From assembly GCA_964036045.1 (NCBI GenBank), contig OZ038389.1, positions 40,798,064 through 40,862,063 on the forward strand: a stretch of DNA of 64,000 nucleotides. The letters are read 5' to 3'. Below the pieces are notes generated by a model. That model searched no databases. It was not told where the DNA came from and worked only from the letters and a program-made list of their open reading frames with translations. The stretch's first letter is position 1, and each line of letters begins with the position of its first letter. Source of the DNA: Eutreptiella sp. 'Long Island Sound 2002'. Lineage: Eukaryota; Euglenozoa; Euglenophyceae; Eutreptiales; Eutreptiaceae. Of this stretch, positions 56,001 to 64,000 are shown in pieces. The position numbers were made by a program, and so were the translations under genes.

Positions 56001-57030
56001 CCACTGCAATGAACCGAGGGGCCGGAGAGTCCTCCACCGTGATGTAGTGGGGGGCCGGGGATTCTTCCACCAGCATGGGGCGATCCCTGGTCCCTGACAT
56101 AGGCTCAGGAGGTGCAGGCGACGAGGCAACGGAAATAGGGGAATAATGGAGTTCATGACGTTCCAACACTCCAATCTCCTCCTCCTCATCGTCGTTCCAC
56201 TGCTCCACCGCCAGGGGGAACCACTGGTCACACTCATCCTCCTCGATTCGCGTGGGGGATTCCTCGATGATCGTAGGATTTAGCCTGGATCCGCTCGGGG
56301 GATTGGGATACGCTCCCAAGGCAGGAGATTCCTCCACCAGGGAGGGAAAACGCCGCGATCCACTCATTGGAGTGGGCGACGATTCCACCACAGTGGGGTT
56401 CTGCCTAGTCCCCGACAGGGCTTGCTGGATCAGGGCCACGGCCTCTCGAGCCGGACCCAGATGGCCATGGGGATCAGGCGTGAGCGCGAGTACTCGACGG
56501 TTTTCAGCGTCGAGTTGGTCAACAATGGGGCTGATGGGCCCTGCCGCAAACAGGTTTTTTCTGACCTGAGGCTCTGGCAACCCCCCTAGCGACGGAGGAG
56601 TGCCAGAGTCGACCACGATAGGCCCCATTGGCGAAGCCATCGTACCCCAGTCGGCAGCGCGTGAGGGCACAGCGCTCGTACGCTCGATCACCCCAGTAGT
56701 TAGGTCGATTACTGCCCGTTTCTCGGCGCTAGTAACGGTTCCCGAGCCCATAACAGGCGATTGTGGTCCTCTTATCGCTCCCTGAGGGTGGCCGTCTATT
56801 TCCCCCCCAACCATCCCAGGTACACCAGCTGGATTTCGAGGATGGGGGGCCCCGATGGGAACATTCGGGGATTTCGGAAACTTAGGATTTGTAGCCACTT
56901 GGGGCTTGGCCCGTTTTTGCGGCCCCTGCCCGGTCGATGGGGTCAGGGCCGAGGAGGTCCTGAGAGTGGGGACCTGGACACCCTCAGCTATCCCTCCCGG
57001 GGAAGAGATTTTGACTTGAATTTGGTCCAT
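53026..57030 (-). CDS. Chromovirus Gag
   Basis: About 1,335 residues from the ATG at 57030 (MDQIQVKISS), the first ATG after the primer site; the frame is also open upstream into the LTR. The N-terminal half is Pro/Ser-rich with about ten imperfect repeats of the type MSGT.DRP.LVEESP. A coiled-coil-like part follows (QNLELQRSHQELSQAV), then a retrotransposon-type capsid domain (PKPQFNGQLECYDEWVEKL to about LPWIKEKVV). The C-terminus has a Cys/His/Trp patch (PCSKHW...WTCKPNSPC) and a Gly/Lys-rich tail (GGDKGGGGYKGGGG), not a classical CCHC knuckle. It ends in UAG, in frame with pol 20 codons ahead of its start. Structural protein of the cytoplasmic particle. Confidence 0.9.
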   Translation of the reverse strand: MDQIQVKISSPGGIAEGVQVPTLRTSSALTPSTGQGPQKRAKPQVATNPKFPKSPNVPIGAPHPRNPAGVPGMVGGEIDGHPQGAIRGPQSPVMGSGTVTSAEKRAVIDLTTGVIERTSAVPSRAADWGTMASPMGPIVVDSGTPPSLGGLPEPQVRKNLFAAGPISPIVDQLDAENRRVLALTPDPHGHLGPAREAVALIQQALSGTRQNPTVVESSPTPMSGSRRFPSLVEESPALGAYPNPPSGSRLNPTIIEESPTRIEEDECDQWFPLAVEQWNDDEEEEIGVLERHELHYSPISVASSPAPPEPMSGTRDRPMLVEESPAPHYITVEDSPAPRFIAVEESPVPMSGVKNRPCLVVESPEPTEDRAGTTSPVPMSGTKDRPSLVDDSPAMPKVNNLCWGGGNQVEGGSATLPINLVSPPTNTSPTEDPQLPNWGGDPEVATGSEPVFASHPRTRSPMVVHESPQYIVVDDSPPPPPRPNTVGHVPPPPSPRHRQVAYIEHVQGIPHLVRPSSGGGSGGGHPSSGGAPAPVASRPTPPSRPAGGPSGPSVAGGAAGGGGGGSSPPRGGGGPSFRHSGGPTPARGEDDLQHTCDCPRCVVHYETCIQSLMAQVRDLRNQNLELQRSHQELSQAVASTVGISQSYGDRMTQILSTLAKFDAVVQAYQRDSKVVEASVADHLKMSNGNTAKCFSAVESLATRYAAVASRIDAWDHWYSTPAEPVTVVPPPPSAPPPVPDPTPAAPTAPMGAPSGSSGGGCVLPFSVHPSHDCIYHPNACPDSGWPRGGEEHHEHPHPQEPTSWRGIAEKQKERAVPKWRATPKGEEHPTEPTAPWANEEENTTSLGNINPLTKNVFTSPGKPSYTPSHPTDTCTVSPVKVAPSASGGAPPTMAPPAYHPYQMPMVQNSYTKAVEDSDMPKPQFNGQLECYDEWVEKLQQWLGGCDPMYRRANEAKMILSTLPPWLKAIINARVAEATHHTRTAPTLKELWDFLEQRFHEYDPSRADERWRALTPRVFKGQVTLIDLEDFYARWQRLLPLSNETRPHVIREQLLSKLPWIKEKVVKQEAKNSPDSYVVDFSGLDPSPGRAPFEKELRKYSAQACTTVPEIVSYSGPGVIVDCKDPALQEWILKLNNTPHTRGYTMKVEQRRPRLKPAEIYALAHKSVSEREALERLNKGDKTTVTYTHRPSHNKAAVHAVNAEATADPDTSEPADTSVNAVGHSKPPAKKPVDPGTKPPPTFWVPCSKHWKTRKQTDMDMSWIDWGATNTTLWTCKPNSPCNYTHWNIAGKSKGGKPKGGDKGGGGDKGGGGYKGGGGKGDKGGKGAPNGRGRW

Positions 57031-57091
57031 GATGTCTTGGACCGATCGCTTTCCGCGATGCCAAACGCCCAACAGAGACGAAAAATTTTCG

Positions 57092-57103
57092 CCTCTGCTA
57101 CCA
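57092..57103 (-). other. Primer binding site of copy B (initiator tRNA-Met)
   Basis: TGGTAGCAGAGG on the minus strand, with zero spacing from the 5' LTR. Confidence 0.88.
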
Positions 57104-57447
57104 TGAAACCAGACCGGGTGGTCAGGAGCAGAGGTCGCAGTGGCATGGGCAGCAACATTGCTTGGCATAGAAGACATAACGATTGTGTTGACTGAATAGT
57201 ATCCTGCAAACAGATATGGTACACATAGCCAATGAAATACCTGATATGCACATATGAGAAATCCACCCTATCATCCACTAATTGATATAACTACTAAACA
57301 TCCATGATTGCCTTATCCATCCCACATCCTATATTCCTAACAAGGAAATGGAATATGATATACCCTATCCCACATATATCCCATATATAGGGCCAAATAA
57401 TGCTCCCTTAGGGGTAAAATGCCAGGGTAGGGTTGTGACCTGCTTCA
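57104..57447 (-). repeat. 5' LTR of copy B
   Basis: 344 bp; matches 44551-44894 by eye. The long gag frame starts inside it only because the LTR happens to be open in that frame. Confidence 0.93.
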
Positions 57448-57451
57448 GAGG

Positions 57452-59838
57452 TCTGACTGAGTTGAATCTCACGTCACTTCAAGGGTCTGACCCTTTTCCA
57501 ACGGCAACCACACCCCAGCCCCCTGCGAATAAATTCATAACTCCTGCTTTGAATACTATGCTTCGTCGTCAGGTCAAACGAATCAAACCAGGACATGTTC
57601 GAGTTCGATCAGACGTCATTGATCGTGTCTCAGCGTGGATGACGGATGCTGGTATGTCTGTCACAGTCGATGCTTTCGGCTGCCCTAATTTTCAGGCCTT
57701 TCCACAGACATGGACTGATCCACAGCAGTCACTATCGAAACCATGGAATGGTGAAACCATGTGGCTGCACCCTCCTGAACACCTATGGTCCCGTGTTGCA
57801 GTCAAAATGGTCATGGAAGCCTGTCGTGGAGTTGCCATCATCCCTGTAGTTAAAGAAGCTTCATGGTGGTGGCTCGTTGGTGAGGTTGCTGTGGATTGGG
57901 TCGAAATCCCAACTGGCCACCCATTGTTTGTAACCTCACATGGCAAGGTAAAAAACTGTACCGTTCCATATCGGGTTGTTTTCTTTGACTCCTTTGGCCA
58001 TGATCGGGCTCAACAGCCTGGACCTTCACAGCCTGCCATCAGGCCTGAGGCTGTTTGCGATGGTTGGAGTGAGCCATCTGTCGACTCGCAGTTTCATGGA
58101 TTGCCAGACAGCCAGCCGCGAGCTGAACATGAGCCTGCAAATGAGCCTGTGAGTGCTCCCTCTTCACAGTTTGTGTTGTCTGATGGTGGGTTAAGTCGTC
58201 AGCGAAGGCGTTTTGGTCGTCGACGACTAGCGAAAAGATCGGTTCAATCCTTGTCTGAGGCTGATAAGCTGTACTGGGTTGATTTTCAGGGATTACAGGA
58301 CTCAGCCAGTGACGTCATATCAGAGAGTGGCGATTCTGAAGACAATGCTCTTACTGATGAGTATATACCTGATAGTAACACCGAGCATGGTATTCAGGTA
58401 GTGAGTGATGATCCTGGTACTAGTATTTTTAGTGTAGTACAGGCAGATATGGAATATGAGGACTGTCAGCATCTGCGTGAAGCACTAATCAGTGAATTTA
58501 AGGAGCAGGTCTTTACCAGAAAAACTTTCACGCAGGTTGACAATGACAAAAGGGGTCCTCATGCTAAGGTAAAGCTTGAGTTGATACCCAATGCAATTCC
58601 TTTTAGTTGTAAAGCCATACGTACAGTAGGTGTGCGTGAACAGGTTCTGTACGATGAAATTAAGGGTTTTGAGGAACAGGGTTTCATACGTAAGTGTCGA
58701 GGTAGTACAGAGTGGGTATCGCGGGCTTTTTTAGTCCCCAAACCCAATGGCAAATGGCGACTGGTCATCGATTATCGGTATTTAAATACCCAGCTTAAAG
58801 GGTTAAATTTTCCTTTACCGGTAATTGAAGACCAGCTCGCCCGCCAAGAGGGTAACAGTGTTTTTTCGTTGGTGGACTTGGAAGACGGATTCCACCAGAT
58901 GCACCTGGAGGAATCCAGTCGTTCCTTGACCGCATTCATCACGCCTTTCGGCGTGTATGAATGGAAGGTGCTGCCCATGGGGGTTAAGGTGGGCCCGCAG
59001 GTTTTTCAGCGACTGGTTGCGTGGGTTATACGTAACTGCCCTACTAGTGGGCCGTATATTGATGATGTCTTGACGGGTACAGGAGTGCCGCGCAACTATG
59101 CACCTTCTGATCATGGCCCTGGCAAGCTTTTTGACAGCCATGCTTATGCAGACAAACCAGCTGATACATTTTTGAACCCCTGTTTTTCACCGCCGCCAAT
59201 TTTGCCTGATGGCACAGCAAATTCCGATATGGTCACCCCCTTTTCATATATCATTCCTTCCCACCCTTCAAGTCAGGATAAGTTGTATTATCATTATCTT
59301 TGTATGCGTGAGCTGTTTCATGCATTTGCATCTGCTGACCTCACGGTCAAGCCTGAAAAGTGTTTTTTGTTGCGTCGTCAAGTACAGTATGTAGGGCATG
59401 TACTTTGTAACGGTAAACGCTTCCCTAACCCGAGTAAAACACAGGCCCTTCGGGATTGGGAAATTAAACACATTACCAATGCCAAAGCCCTGAAAGGGTT
59501 CCTGGGTTTGGCAAATTGGTATAGTATGTATATACGTAACTATGCCAAGTATGCTGCCCCCTTGATGGAGGCCCTAAAAGGTATGTATCAGTTTGAGGAT
59601 GTACAAGGGGGGCCGGCAGTAGATGGTAATGGGTTGCCTTGTAAGGCACGCAAACGTGTTAAGCTTACCCCCAAACAATCAGAGATCAAGTGGACTCCTG
59701 AAATGGAGTGGGGATTTCAGCAAATCAAAGATTCTCTGATTGAGAAAGTTGAGTTATATCTACCGCGTCCTGGTGCACGGTGGCGGCTGTCCACTGATGC
59801 ATCAGATTTCGCTGTAGGGGGAGTGTTAGAACAAGTAA
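57452..59838 (+). pseudogene. Element O pol: MTase-like domain, reverse transcriptase, start of RNase H
   Basis: Continues the O frame from 44550. A methyltransferase-like domain lies at about 57600-57950 (VDAFGCPN; WLHPPEHLW; IIPVVKEASWWWL). The reverse transcriptase follows from about 58470: KPNGKWRLVIDYRYLN, FSLVDLEDGFHQ and GPYIDDVLTG (59055-59069). Just after YIDD an extra segment of about 80 residues (59085-59315) separates it from the next RT block (HAFASADLTVKPEKCFLL), and there is a further insert before the connection domain. RNase H begins as STDASDFAVGGVLEQ and is cut by element C. The segment as such is open, but the gene is truncated. Confidence 0.88.
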
Positions 59839-60630
59839 GAAAAAGTGCTTTTCCATTGCTTTGGGACATACTCTAGTTGTATTAGAGATGCACTGAGCAT
59901 CCATGCATTTTTATCTTAGTATTGGTCCAGCCAAAAGTGGTGAGAACACATTTTGACCTATGGAACCAAACACCCAATCAGGATATGGAGTGGACCCCTT
60001 AATCCCCTTTCAATCAGAAGTAAAACATCTTTTCCTGAGTTGACTGAGCACTGACATACCTAAGGTAGAGCCTATGAATTTATCTATGTTTTTCCATGAA
60101 TACTTATCTGCCCTAGTGGTATGCACCATAGGGGGTTAGGCACCTCTTTTTGAGAGGTCCTGGGTTCAATTCCTGGTCAGCCTAACTAAGTAGGAAGATC
60201 CCATGTGACATGGCAGTGACCTCATCGCCACATACCATGCCACCTCAGCACATATGGGACCCAAAACAAAGAGTGCACATCTCCTAAGATGGCACTATGG
60301 AGAGAGAGTGATCCTGAGGCAGTTTTCTAACTCTTTTCCCAAAACATTTCAGCTATCTCTGTGAATATGCATTCATTTGTATCCTGAGTTGCAGTTACTG
60401 TGAATATCTAATCATCTTTCACTGTTTACACTGCAGCCCTTCATGCTTTGATCCTGAATTACCTTCTCCTTGCATACTATTGGCTTGGGCTATCCTGGAT
60501 TGAGTTGGCTTTACTGTATTTCAACAAACAAAAGCTTTTCATCATCCAAAACCAGCAGCAGGACACCCTACAGCAACAACAAGCAGCAGGAGAAGCAAAA
60601 ACACAGTGCTGAAAACACTATAAACTTTTC
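59839..60630 (+). repeat. Probable 5' LTR of element C
   Basis: It is delimited by the break in O on the left and by the primer site on the right, giving 792 bp. The ends GAAAAAGT and ACTTTTC are inverted copies of each other but are not the usual TG...CA. The partner LTR is outside the window, so the limits are provisional. Confidence 0.5.
60102..60185 (+). other. tRNA-like segment in the LTR of element C
   Basis: Box A-like TGCCCTAGTGG (60109-60119) and box B GGTTCAATTCC (60163-60173) are spaced as in a tRNA. Between them ACCTC-TTTTTGA-GAGGT forms a perfect 5-bp stem with a 7-nt loop and a UUU anticodon, as in tRNA-Lys. The variable loop is too short and the acceptor ends do not pair. It is probably a tRNA-derived (SINE-type) sequence. 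Confidence 0.4.
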
Positions 60631-60643
60631 TGGTAGCAAGAGG
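60631..60643 (+). other. Probable primer binding site of element C
   Basis: TGGTAGCAAGAGG matches the initiator tRNA-Met site of A/B (TGGTAGCAGAGG) except for one extra A. Confidence 0.55.
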
Positions 60644-60729
60644 CAGCCTGTCTCTGTGCACCGGCAGCGACCCCGCGCCGTACAACCAGTGCTCCGAGCA
60701 GGCAAATAAAAGCAGAAGGGCGGATTAAG

Positions 60730-63231
60730 ATGGATCAAGGAAGAGTGGACGCCGAGGTGAACACAGCGCCAGCGCCAGAGGCACCGGCAAGGCCGGCGCC
60801 TGACGCTGTACCTTCGGTGGAGCCCTTACATGGGCCAATGGATACGGCGGAGGACTCCTTGGATGGCCTCCAGACGGCCTTTGGAGCCCTGTCGGTGAAG
60901 GAAATGGTCTCTCAGCCTCAGCCTGTGAAGAGGAAGAGAGGAAACGAGAGCGAGAAGGATGCTGGAGAAGGAGCAGACGAAGGAGAGGAGCAAGGGCAAG
61001 ACCCGACGGATGTCCCTACCTTCGAAGGCGCACCAAGCGCTTCTGGCCTCCATGCATCACCCTCTCCCATAACCACCACACTCCCAGCCGCCGCTACATC
61101 CACTTCCACAACCAACCAGCCTATGGCAGAGGGCACAGGCTTTACTGGCATGCCTCACTACCCCGCCTATGGCATGGGCCCACCTACCGCTGCGCTCCTT
61201 GAGGCAACTACTGCCAGTGAGCCGGTGGCTTCCAGCTCTGCGCCGCGTTGGTATGCGGCTGACCATCCCCATCCACTCCATGCCACTGGAACCTACATGG
61301 AAGTTCCTGGGTATGCTCCTGGGTGTGCACCTGGGTATGCACCCCTGAGTGGGTTGAGGAGAGGACCAGAGTCTCTGGGAGGCAGGAGTAGAGGATCGGG
61401 AAGATCCTCCAACAGGTCCCTGACGCGGTCGGAGATCAATGAGGTGCTCCGAGGAGCCACTTCGCAAATCGTGAGCGACCTCACGCAAGAGATCAGGGAG
61501 AAACTGCAGCCCCTGATGATCCCGTCCCATGCGTCACCTACGACAGTGGGAATGTCACCCCACCGAGTACAGGCTAACCACCTGGCGGCAGGGTTGACGA
61601 ATACCCTGGGGAGCCTGAGGAGCCGACCGATGCCGACTCCTGCAGCAGTACCGAGAAGTCCATTCGTCCCGAGGACAGCCCAGCCGCCCTACAGTCACGT
61701 GACGAACTCGACGAGGGCCGAGCTGGACCAGCTGGGGCTGACAGCCCTAAGAGCTATGGTGGACGTGGAGCCTTATGGCTCCAGTGATCTAGGCGGAGAC
61801 CCCTCCGATGATGGGCCGCCTTCGATGACTTCTTCTTCGCCATCGGATGACGAAGACCCTGAGGACCCCGAGGACCCCAAGGGTAAGAAGAAGAAGAAGA
61901 AGAAGAAGAAGACCCGACGCCCTGAAGGACGCCGAGCTCAGGAGGCGAAGGCTATTGCCACCTCCAAGATAGTGGTGAACCTGCCTGAATTCACAGGCAA
62001 GGACCTCAGCGAGTTCGCTGAGAACTTTGGCCGGTTCCTACGACTGACCGGCCAAACCCACGCGAGTGGGCGAGTGAAGTGCGACCTGCTCCTGCAGTGC
62101 TGCAAGACGAAGTACCTGGAGAAGCAGGTCAGGCAGATCGTCACCAACTCCGCCACCTTTGCCGACGTGTTGGTTGCCCTGGAGAGGCAGTACCCAACCT
62201 ACGAGACCGACCTCTCCATCAGGGCCGAGATCCAGAACCTGCCCGTGCTGCCGAACAACCCCAAACCCGGCAGGGTCTCCGAGCTGTTGGCGGACCTGGA
62301 CCACTGGGCTGGACGACTGACGCCCGGTTCCTACAGCAGCGACGACCTGCTGTTTTGGTTGTGCTCCAAGCTCCCCCGTGAGCTATGGGACGAGTGCCGT
62401 CTGACGGCTGAGCGCAAGGCTAGATCCCTCCGCTACGAGGATCTATGCGTGCTGCTCCTGGAGATGGCGCTGGAGAAGGAGAGCGACCAACACCTGAACC
62501 ACTACCGTCCTGGTGGTGGAGGTTCTGGAGGCAAAGGGTACCAAGGGTCCCGACCTGGGCAGGGGACTACCCCCAAACACGCCCACGCCCGCCTAATGGA
62601 GAACGTGAAGGAGCTATTCTGGTGTGATGCCAGAGATGAACAGGGCCACCTGCAGCATGCCTCCGACTGCGAGCAGCGAGACTGCTTTGTTGTCCAGGGG
62701 AAGCAGCAGGAAAAGATCACCGGCGCCAAGGTGAAGATGCCGGATCATTACCGCTGCACCATCACGTGTGCATTCTGCGGTAAGCGGAAGCACTATGAGG
62801 ACGAGTGCTACCATAAGCAACGCCTATCGGCGAAGCTTAAGGGGGAAGATCCTGGCAAAAGCTCAGGCAAAGGTGGAGGCAAGGCCAAAGGCAACGATTC
62901 CGGCAAGGGCAAGTCGAAAGGACGTGGTCAAGGTGGTCAAGACAAGGGTCAAGGCGGACGAGGAGGAGGCGCTAATCGCCAGAACGACAACAAGAACAAG
63001 GACAAGAACGGAGGTAACCCCAACCCTAATCCAGGGGGGAACTCCGAGCCCTCTGGAGGGCAGTCTGGACCTACCACACGCTCACAGACGCAGGCCCAGC
63101 AAGAACAAGGAGCCAAGCGTGAGCATGAAGGTGGTGACGACGGCAACGCCAAGAAGAGAAGCCGTTTCATGAGGATGGCCCGCAAATTGCGGAACAAGGG
63201 GTTCGAGGTGACCTGTCCCGCGGAATTCTGA
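60730..63231 (+). CDS. Element C Gag
   Basis: 833 residues, from an ATG about 100 nt after the primer site to TGA. The N-terminal 370 residues are Pro/Ala/Ser-rich and disordered-looking, with a Lys run (KKKKKKKKTRR, about residue 388-398). A retrotransposon-type capsid domain follows (about 410-600; VVNLPEFTGKDLSEFAENFGRF to LPRELWDECRL). A CCHC zinc knuckle, CAFCGKRKHYEDEC, is at about 680-693, then a Gly/Lys-rich RNA-binding tail. The lysine run and the GKGK tail would bind nucleic acid. The protease follows in another frame. The gene looks intact. Confidence 0.88.
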   Translation: MDQGRVDAEVNTAPAPEAPARPAPDAVPSVEPLHGPMDTAEDSLDGLQTAFGALSVKEMVSQPQPVKRKRGNESEKDAGEGADEGEEQGQDPTDVPTFEGAPSASGLHASPSPITTTLPAAATSTSTTNQPMAEGTGFTGMPHYPAYGMGPPTAALLEATTASEPVASSSAPRWYAADHPHPLHATGTYMEVPGYAPGCAPGYAPLSGLRRGPESLGGRSRGSGRSSNRSLTRSEINEVLRGATSQIVSDLTQEIREKLQPLMIPSHASPTTVGMSPHRVQANHLAAGLTNTLGSLRSRPMPTPAAVPRSPFVPRTAQPPYSHVTNSTRAELDQLGLTALRAMVDVEPYGSSDLGGDPSDDGPPSMTSSSPSDDEDPEDPEDPKGKKKKKKKKKTRRPEGRRAQEAKAIATSKIVVNLPEFTGKDLSEFAENFGRFLRLTGQTHASGRVKCDLLLQCCKTKYLEKQVRQIVTNSATFADVLVALERQYPTYETDLSIRAEIQNLPVLPNNPKPGRVSELLADLDHWAGRLTPGSYSSDDLLFWLCSKLPRELWDECRLTAERKARSLRYEDLCVLLLEMALEKESDQHLNHYRPGGGGSGGKGYQGSRPGQGTTPKHAHARLMENVKELFWCDARDEQGHLQHASDCEQRDCFVVQGKQQEKITGAKVKMPDHYRCTITCAFCGKRKHYEDECYHKQRLSAKLKGEDPGKSSGKGGGKAKGNDSGKGKSKGRGQGGQDKGQGGRGGGANRQNDNKNKDKNGGNPNPNPGGNSEPSGGQSGPTTRSQTQAQQEQGAKREHEGGDDGNAKKRSRFMRMARKLRNKGFEVTCPAEF

Positions 63232-63233
63232 CG

Positions 63234-64000
63234 GGACGCTCTGGTGGCACCCAAGACCTGGTGTTTTGGGTACGTATCCGACTAGGGGGACGTGAATACC
63301 TGGGGGTACTGGATACTGGAGCCACAATATCGATAGTGGCCAAGAAAATTTTACCTTGTGGGAGCCTGAAGAACACCATGACCACCGCCGCTATACGGAT
63401 GGGGGATGGACATGTGGTGCACAGCTGCGGGGACTGCGAAGTGGAGGTACCTATGGGTTCCAGGACTATCGCCCATCGGTTCTATGTGATGGACACTGAT
63501 GCCTTCGACTTTGTACTGGGTACTGACTTCTTCGTGCAGCACTCCCAGATACAATCCCTGACGCTGCAAGCGCCCTACCTCCTGTACGTGGACCACGGCA
63601 GTGGCAGAGAGTCTGTGCCACTGGAGCAGTCGGAACATACCTCGAGTTACCTGAGACTATCGAAGGAGGAGCCCTCGAACATGATGGCGGCCTCCAAAAC
63701 TGAGGACTATCAACTATTGGGGGAAGTCCTAGACCAAGGTCTGAAGGAGTTGGGTTACTCTCGAGAAGACCTAAGTGTGGAACTGTTCGCCAGCGACAAG
63801 CAGCATGTACTGGACCTATACTGCAGCAAGGGGAAGAACTGCAGCTACAAATTTTACTGGCCCTCTTTCGGGATGGCCTACGGGAACCCCAGATTCAGTG
63901 AACTGGGGAAGGTGCTGACCAAGGTGGCCTTGGAACGTTCCCGTATGGTCCTGTGTTCCCCCGATTGGGGAGCCCATGGGGGCAACGAGTACTGGCGAAC
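63234..64000 (+). CDS. Element C Pol start: aspartic protease and MTase-like domain, partial
   Basis: Open to the window edge in the -1 frame relative to gag and open in that frame for at least 75 nt upstream of the gag stop, so a -1 frameshift is the likely way of expression; no clear slippery heptamer was seen. The protease has the canonical site GVLDTGATISIV (63312-63320 for DTG) and the later motif FVLGTDFF. From about 63670 there is a methyltransferase-like domain (LSVELFASDKQHVLDLY; YGNPRFSELGKVL; VLCSPDWG). The reverse transcriptase is expected beyond the window. Confidence 0.85.

Larger units (their letters stand above)
44551..57447 (-). mobile_element. Chromovirus copy B (Ty3/Gypsy), apparently intact
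   Basis: 12,897 bp with genes on the minus strand. The 344-bp LTRs (44551-44894 and 57104-57447) look identical. The target duplication is GAGG (44547-44550 and 57448-57451), or GAGGT if the end T is not part of the LTR. All long frames are open except for the UAG between gag and pol. It is inserted in the pol of element O. Different duplications and diagnostic bases show that A and B are separate insertions, not an assembly repeat. Confidence 0.95.
20025..59838 (+). mobile_element. Element O: Ty3-like dUTPase-encoding retroelement, interrupted and decayed
   Basis: O reads gag, UAG, protease, Cys-rich part, dUTPase, methyltransferase-like part, reverse transcriptase and the start of RNase H on the plus strand. 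It is split by a pogo-like transposon (20851-23982), chromoviruses A (24192-39260) and B (44551-57447), and element C (from about 59839). The frame of O continues across the A and B insertions when one copy of each target duplication is counted. O also has two in-frame TAGs in early gag, a frame change near 40450 and another near 44060-44079. It is more AT-rich than A, B, C and the receptor gene. Its right half lies beyond the window. Confidence 0.85.
59839..64000 (+). mobile_element. Element C: third LTR retroelement, runs off the window
   Basis: It interrupts the RNase H of O at about 59838. It has a probable LTR, a primer site, gag, protease and a methyltransferase-like domain on the plus strand, so it is a separate insertion of another family. 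The right part, with reverse transcriptase expected, lies outside the window, and no target duplication can be checked. Confidence 0.8.

Noticed and set aside
44551-57447. Copies A and B as one element duplicated by misassembly
   Set aside because: They have different target duplications, different diagnostic LTR bases and different frame-breaking changes, and O reads in frame across both sites.

Overview
The window is nuclear DNA of a eukaryote, most likely an alga or other protist. The basis is one animal/protist-type inositol trisphosphate (IP3) receptor gene plus a dense nest of LTR retrotransposons and DNA transposons. No ribosomal RNA, operon structure, CRISPR array or bacterial gene was seen. 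I cannot name the species from the sequence.

Layout. 1-8030 (minus): an IP3 receptor read as one uninterrupted frame of about 2,676 codons, cut at its 3' end by the window edge. 8031-8373: its short upstream region. 8374-13628: a complete but non-coding LTR element (LARD type) with 553-bp LTRs and a 5-bp target duplication, made mostly of satellite-like arrays. 13629-19500: gene-poor DNA with a long (CT)n tract, a TA-flanked MITE, tRNA-like boxes, telomere-like repeats and local duplications. About 19.8 kb to 59838 (plus): a decayed Ty3-like element, here called O, which is the host of a nest. O is interrupted by (i) a pogo/Tigger-like DNA transposon at 20851-23982, (ii) chromovirus copy A at 24192-39260, (iii) chromovirus copy B at 44551-57447 and (iv) a third LTR retroelement, C, from about 59839 to beyond the window. 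Copy A itself carries a 2.15-kb satellite-bearing insertion inside its reverse transcriptase. The target duplications and the continuous reading frames of O across the A and B sites show which element went into which.

How the genes work. A/B encode Gag, then a UAG codon in the same frame, then protease, methyltransferase-like domain, reverse transcriptase, RNase H, integrase and chromodomain; both are primed by initiator tRNA-Met. B is intact in all long frames. A is broken by a 1-nt insertion in gag, a 2-nt deletion in pol and the 2.15-kb insertion. O has an unusually long coiled-coil Gag, a same-frame UAG, a variant protease, a Cys-rich module, a complete five-motif dUTPase, a methyltransferase-like domain and a reverse transcriptase with an extra segment. 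C has Gag with a CCHC knuckle and a canonical DTG protease in the -1 frame, followed by the same methyltransferase-like domain.

The most unusual material is in O, in the repeated use of in-frame UAG, and in the methyltransferase-like domain shared by all three retroelement families. The statements rest on reading the sequence; no database search was run.
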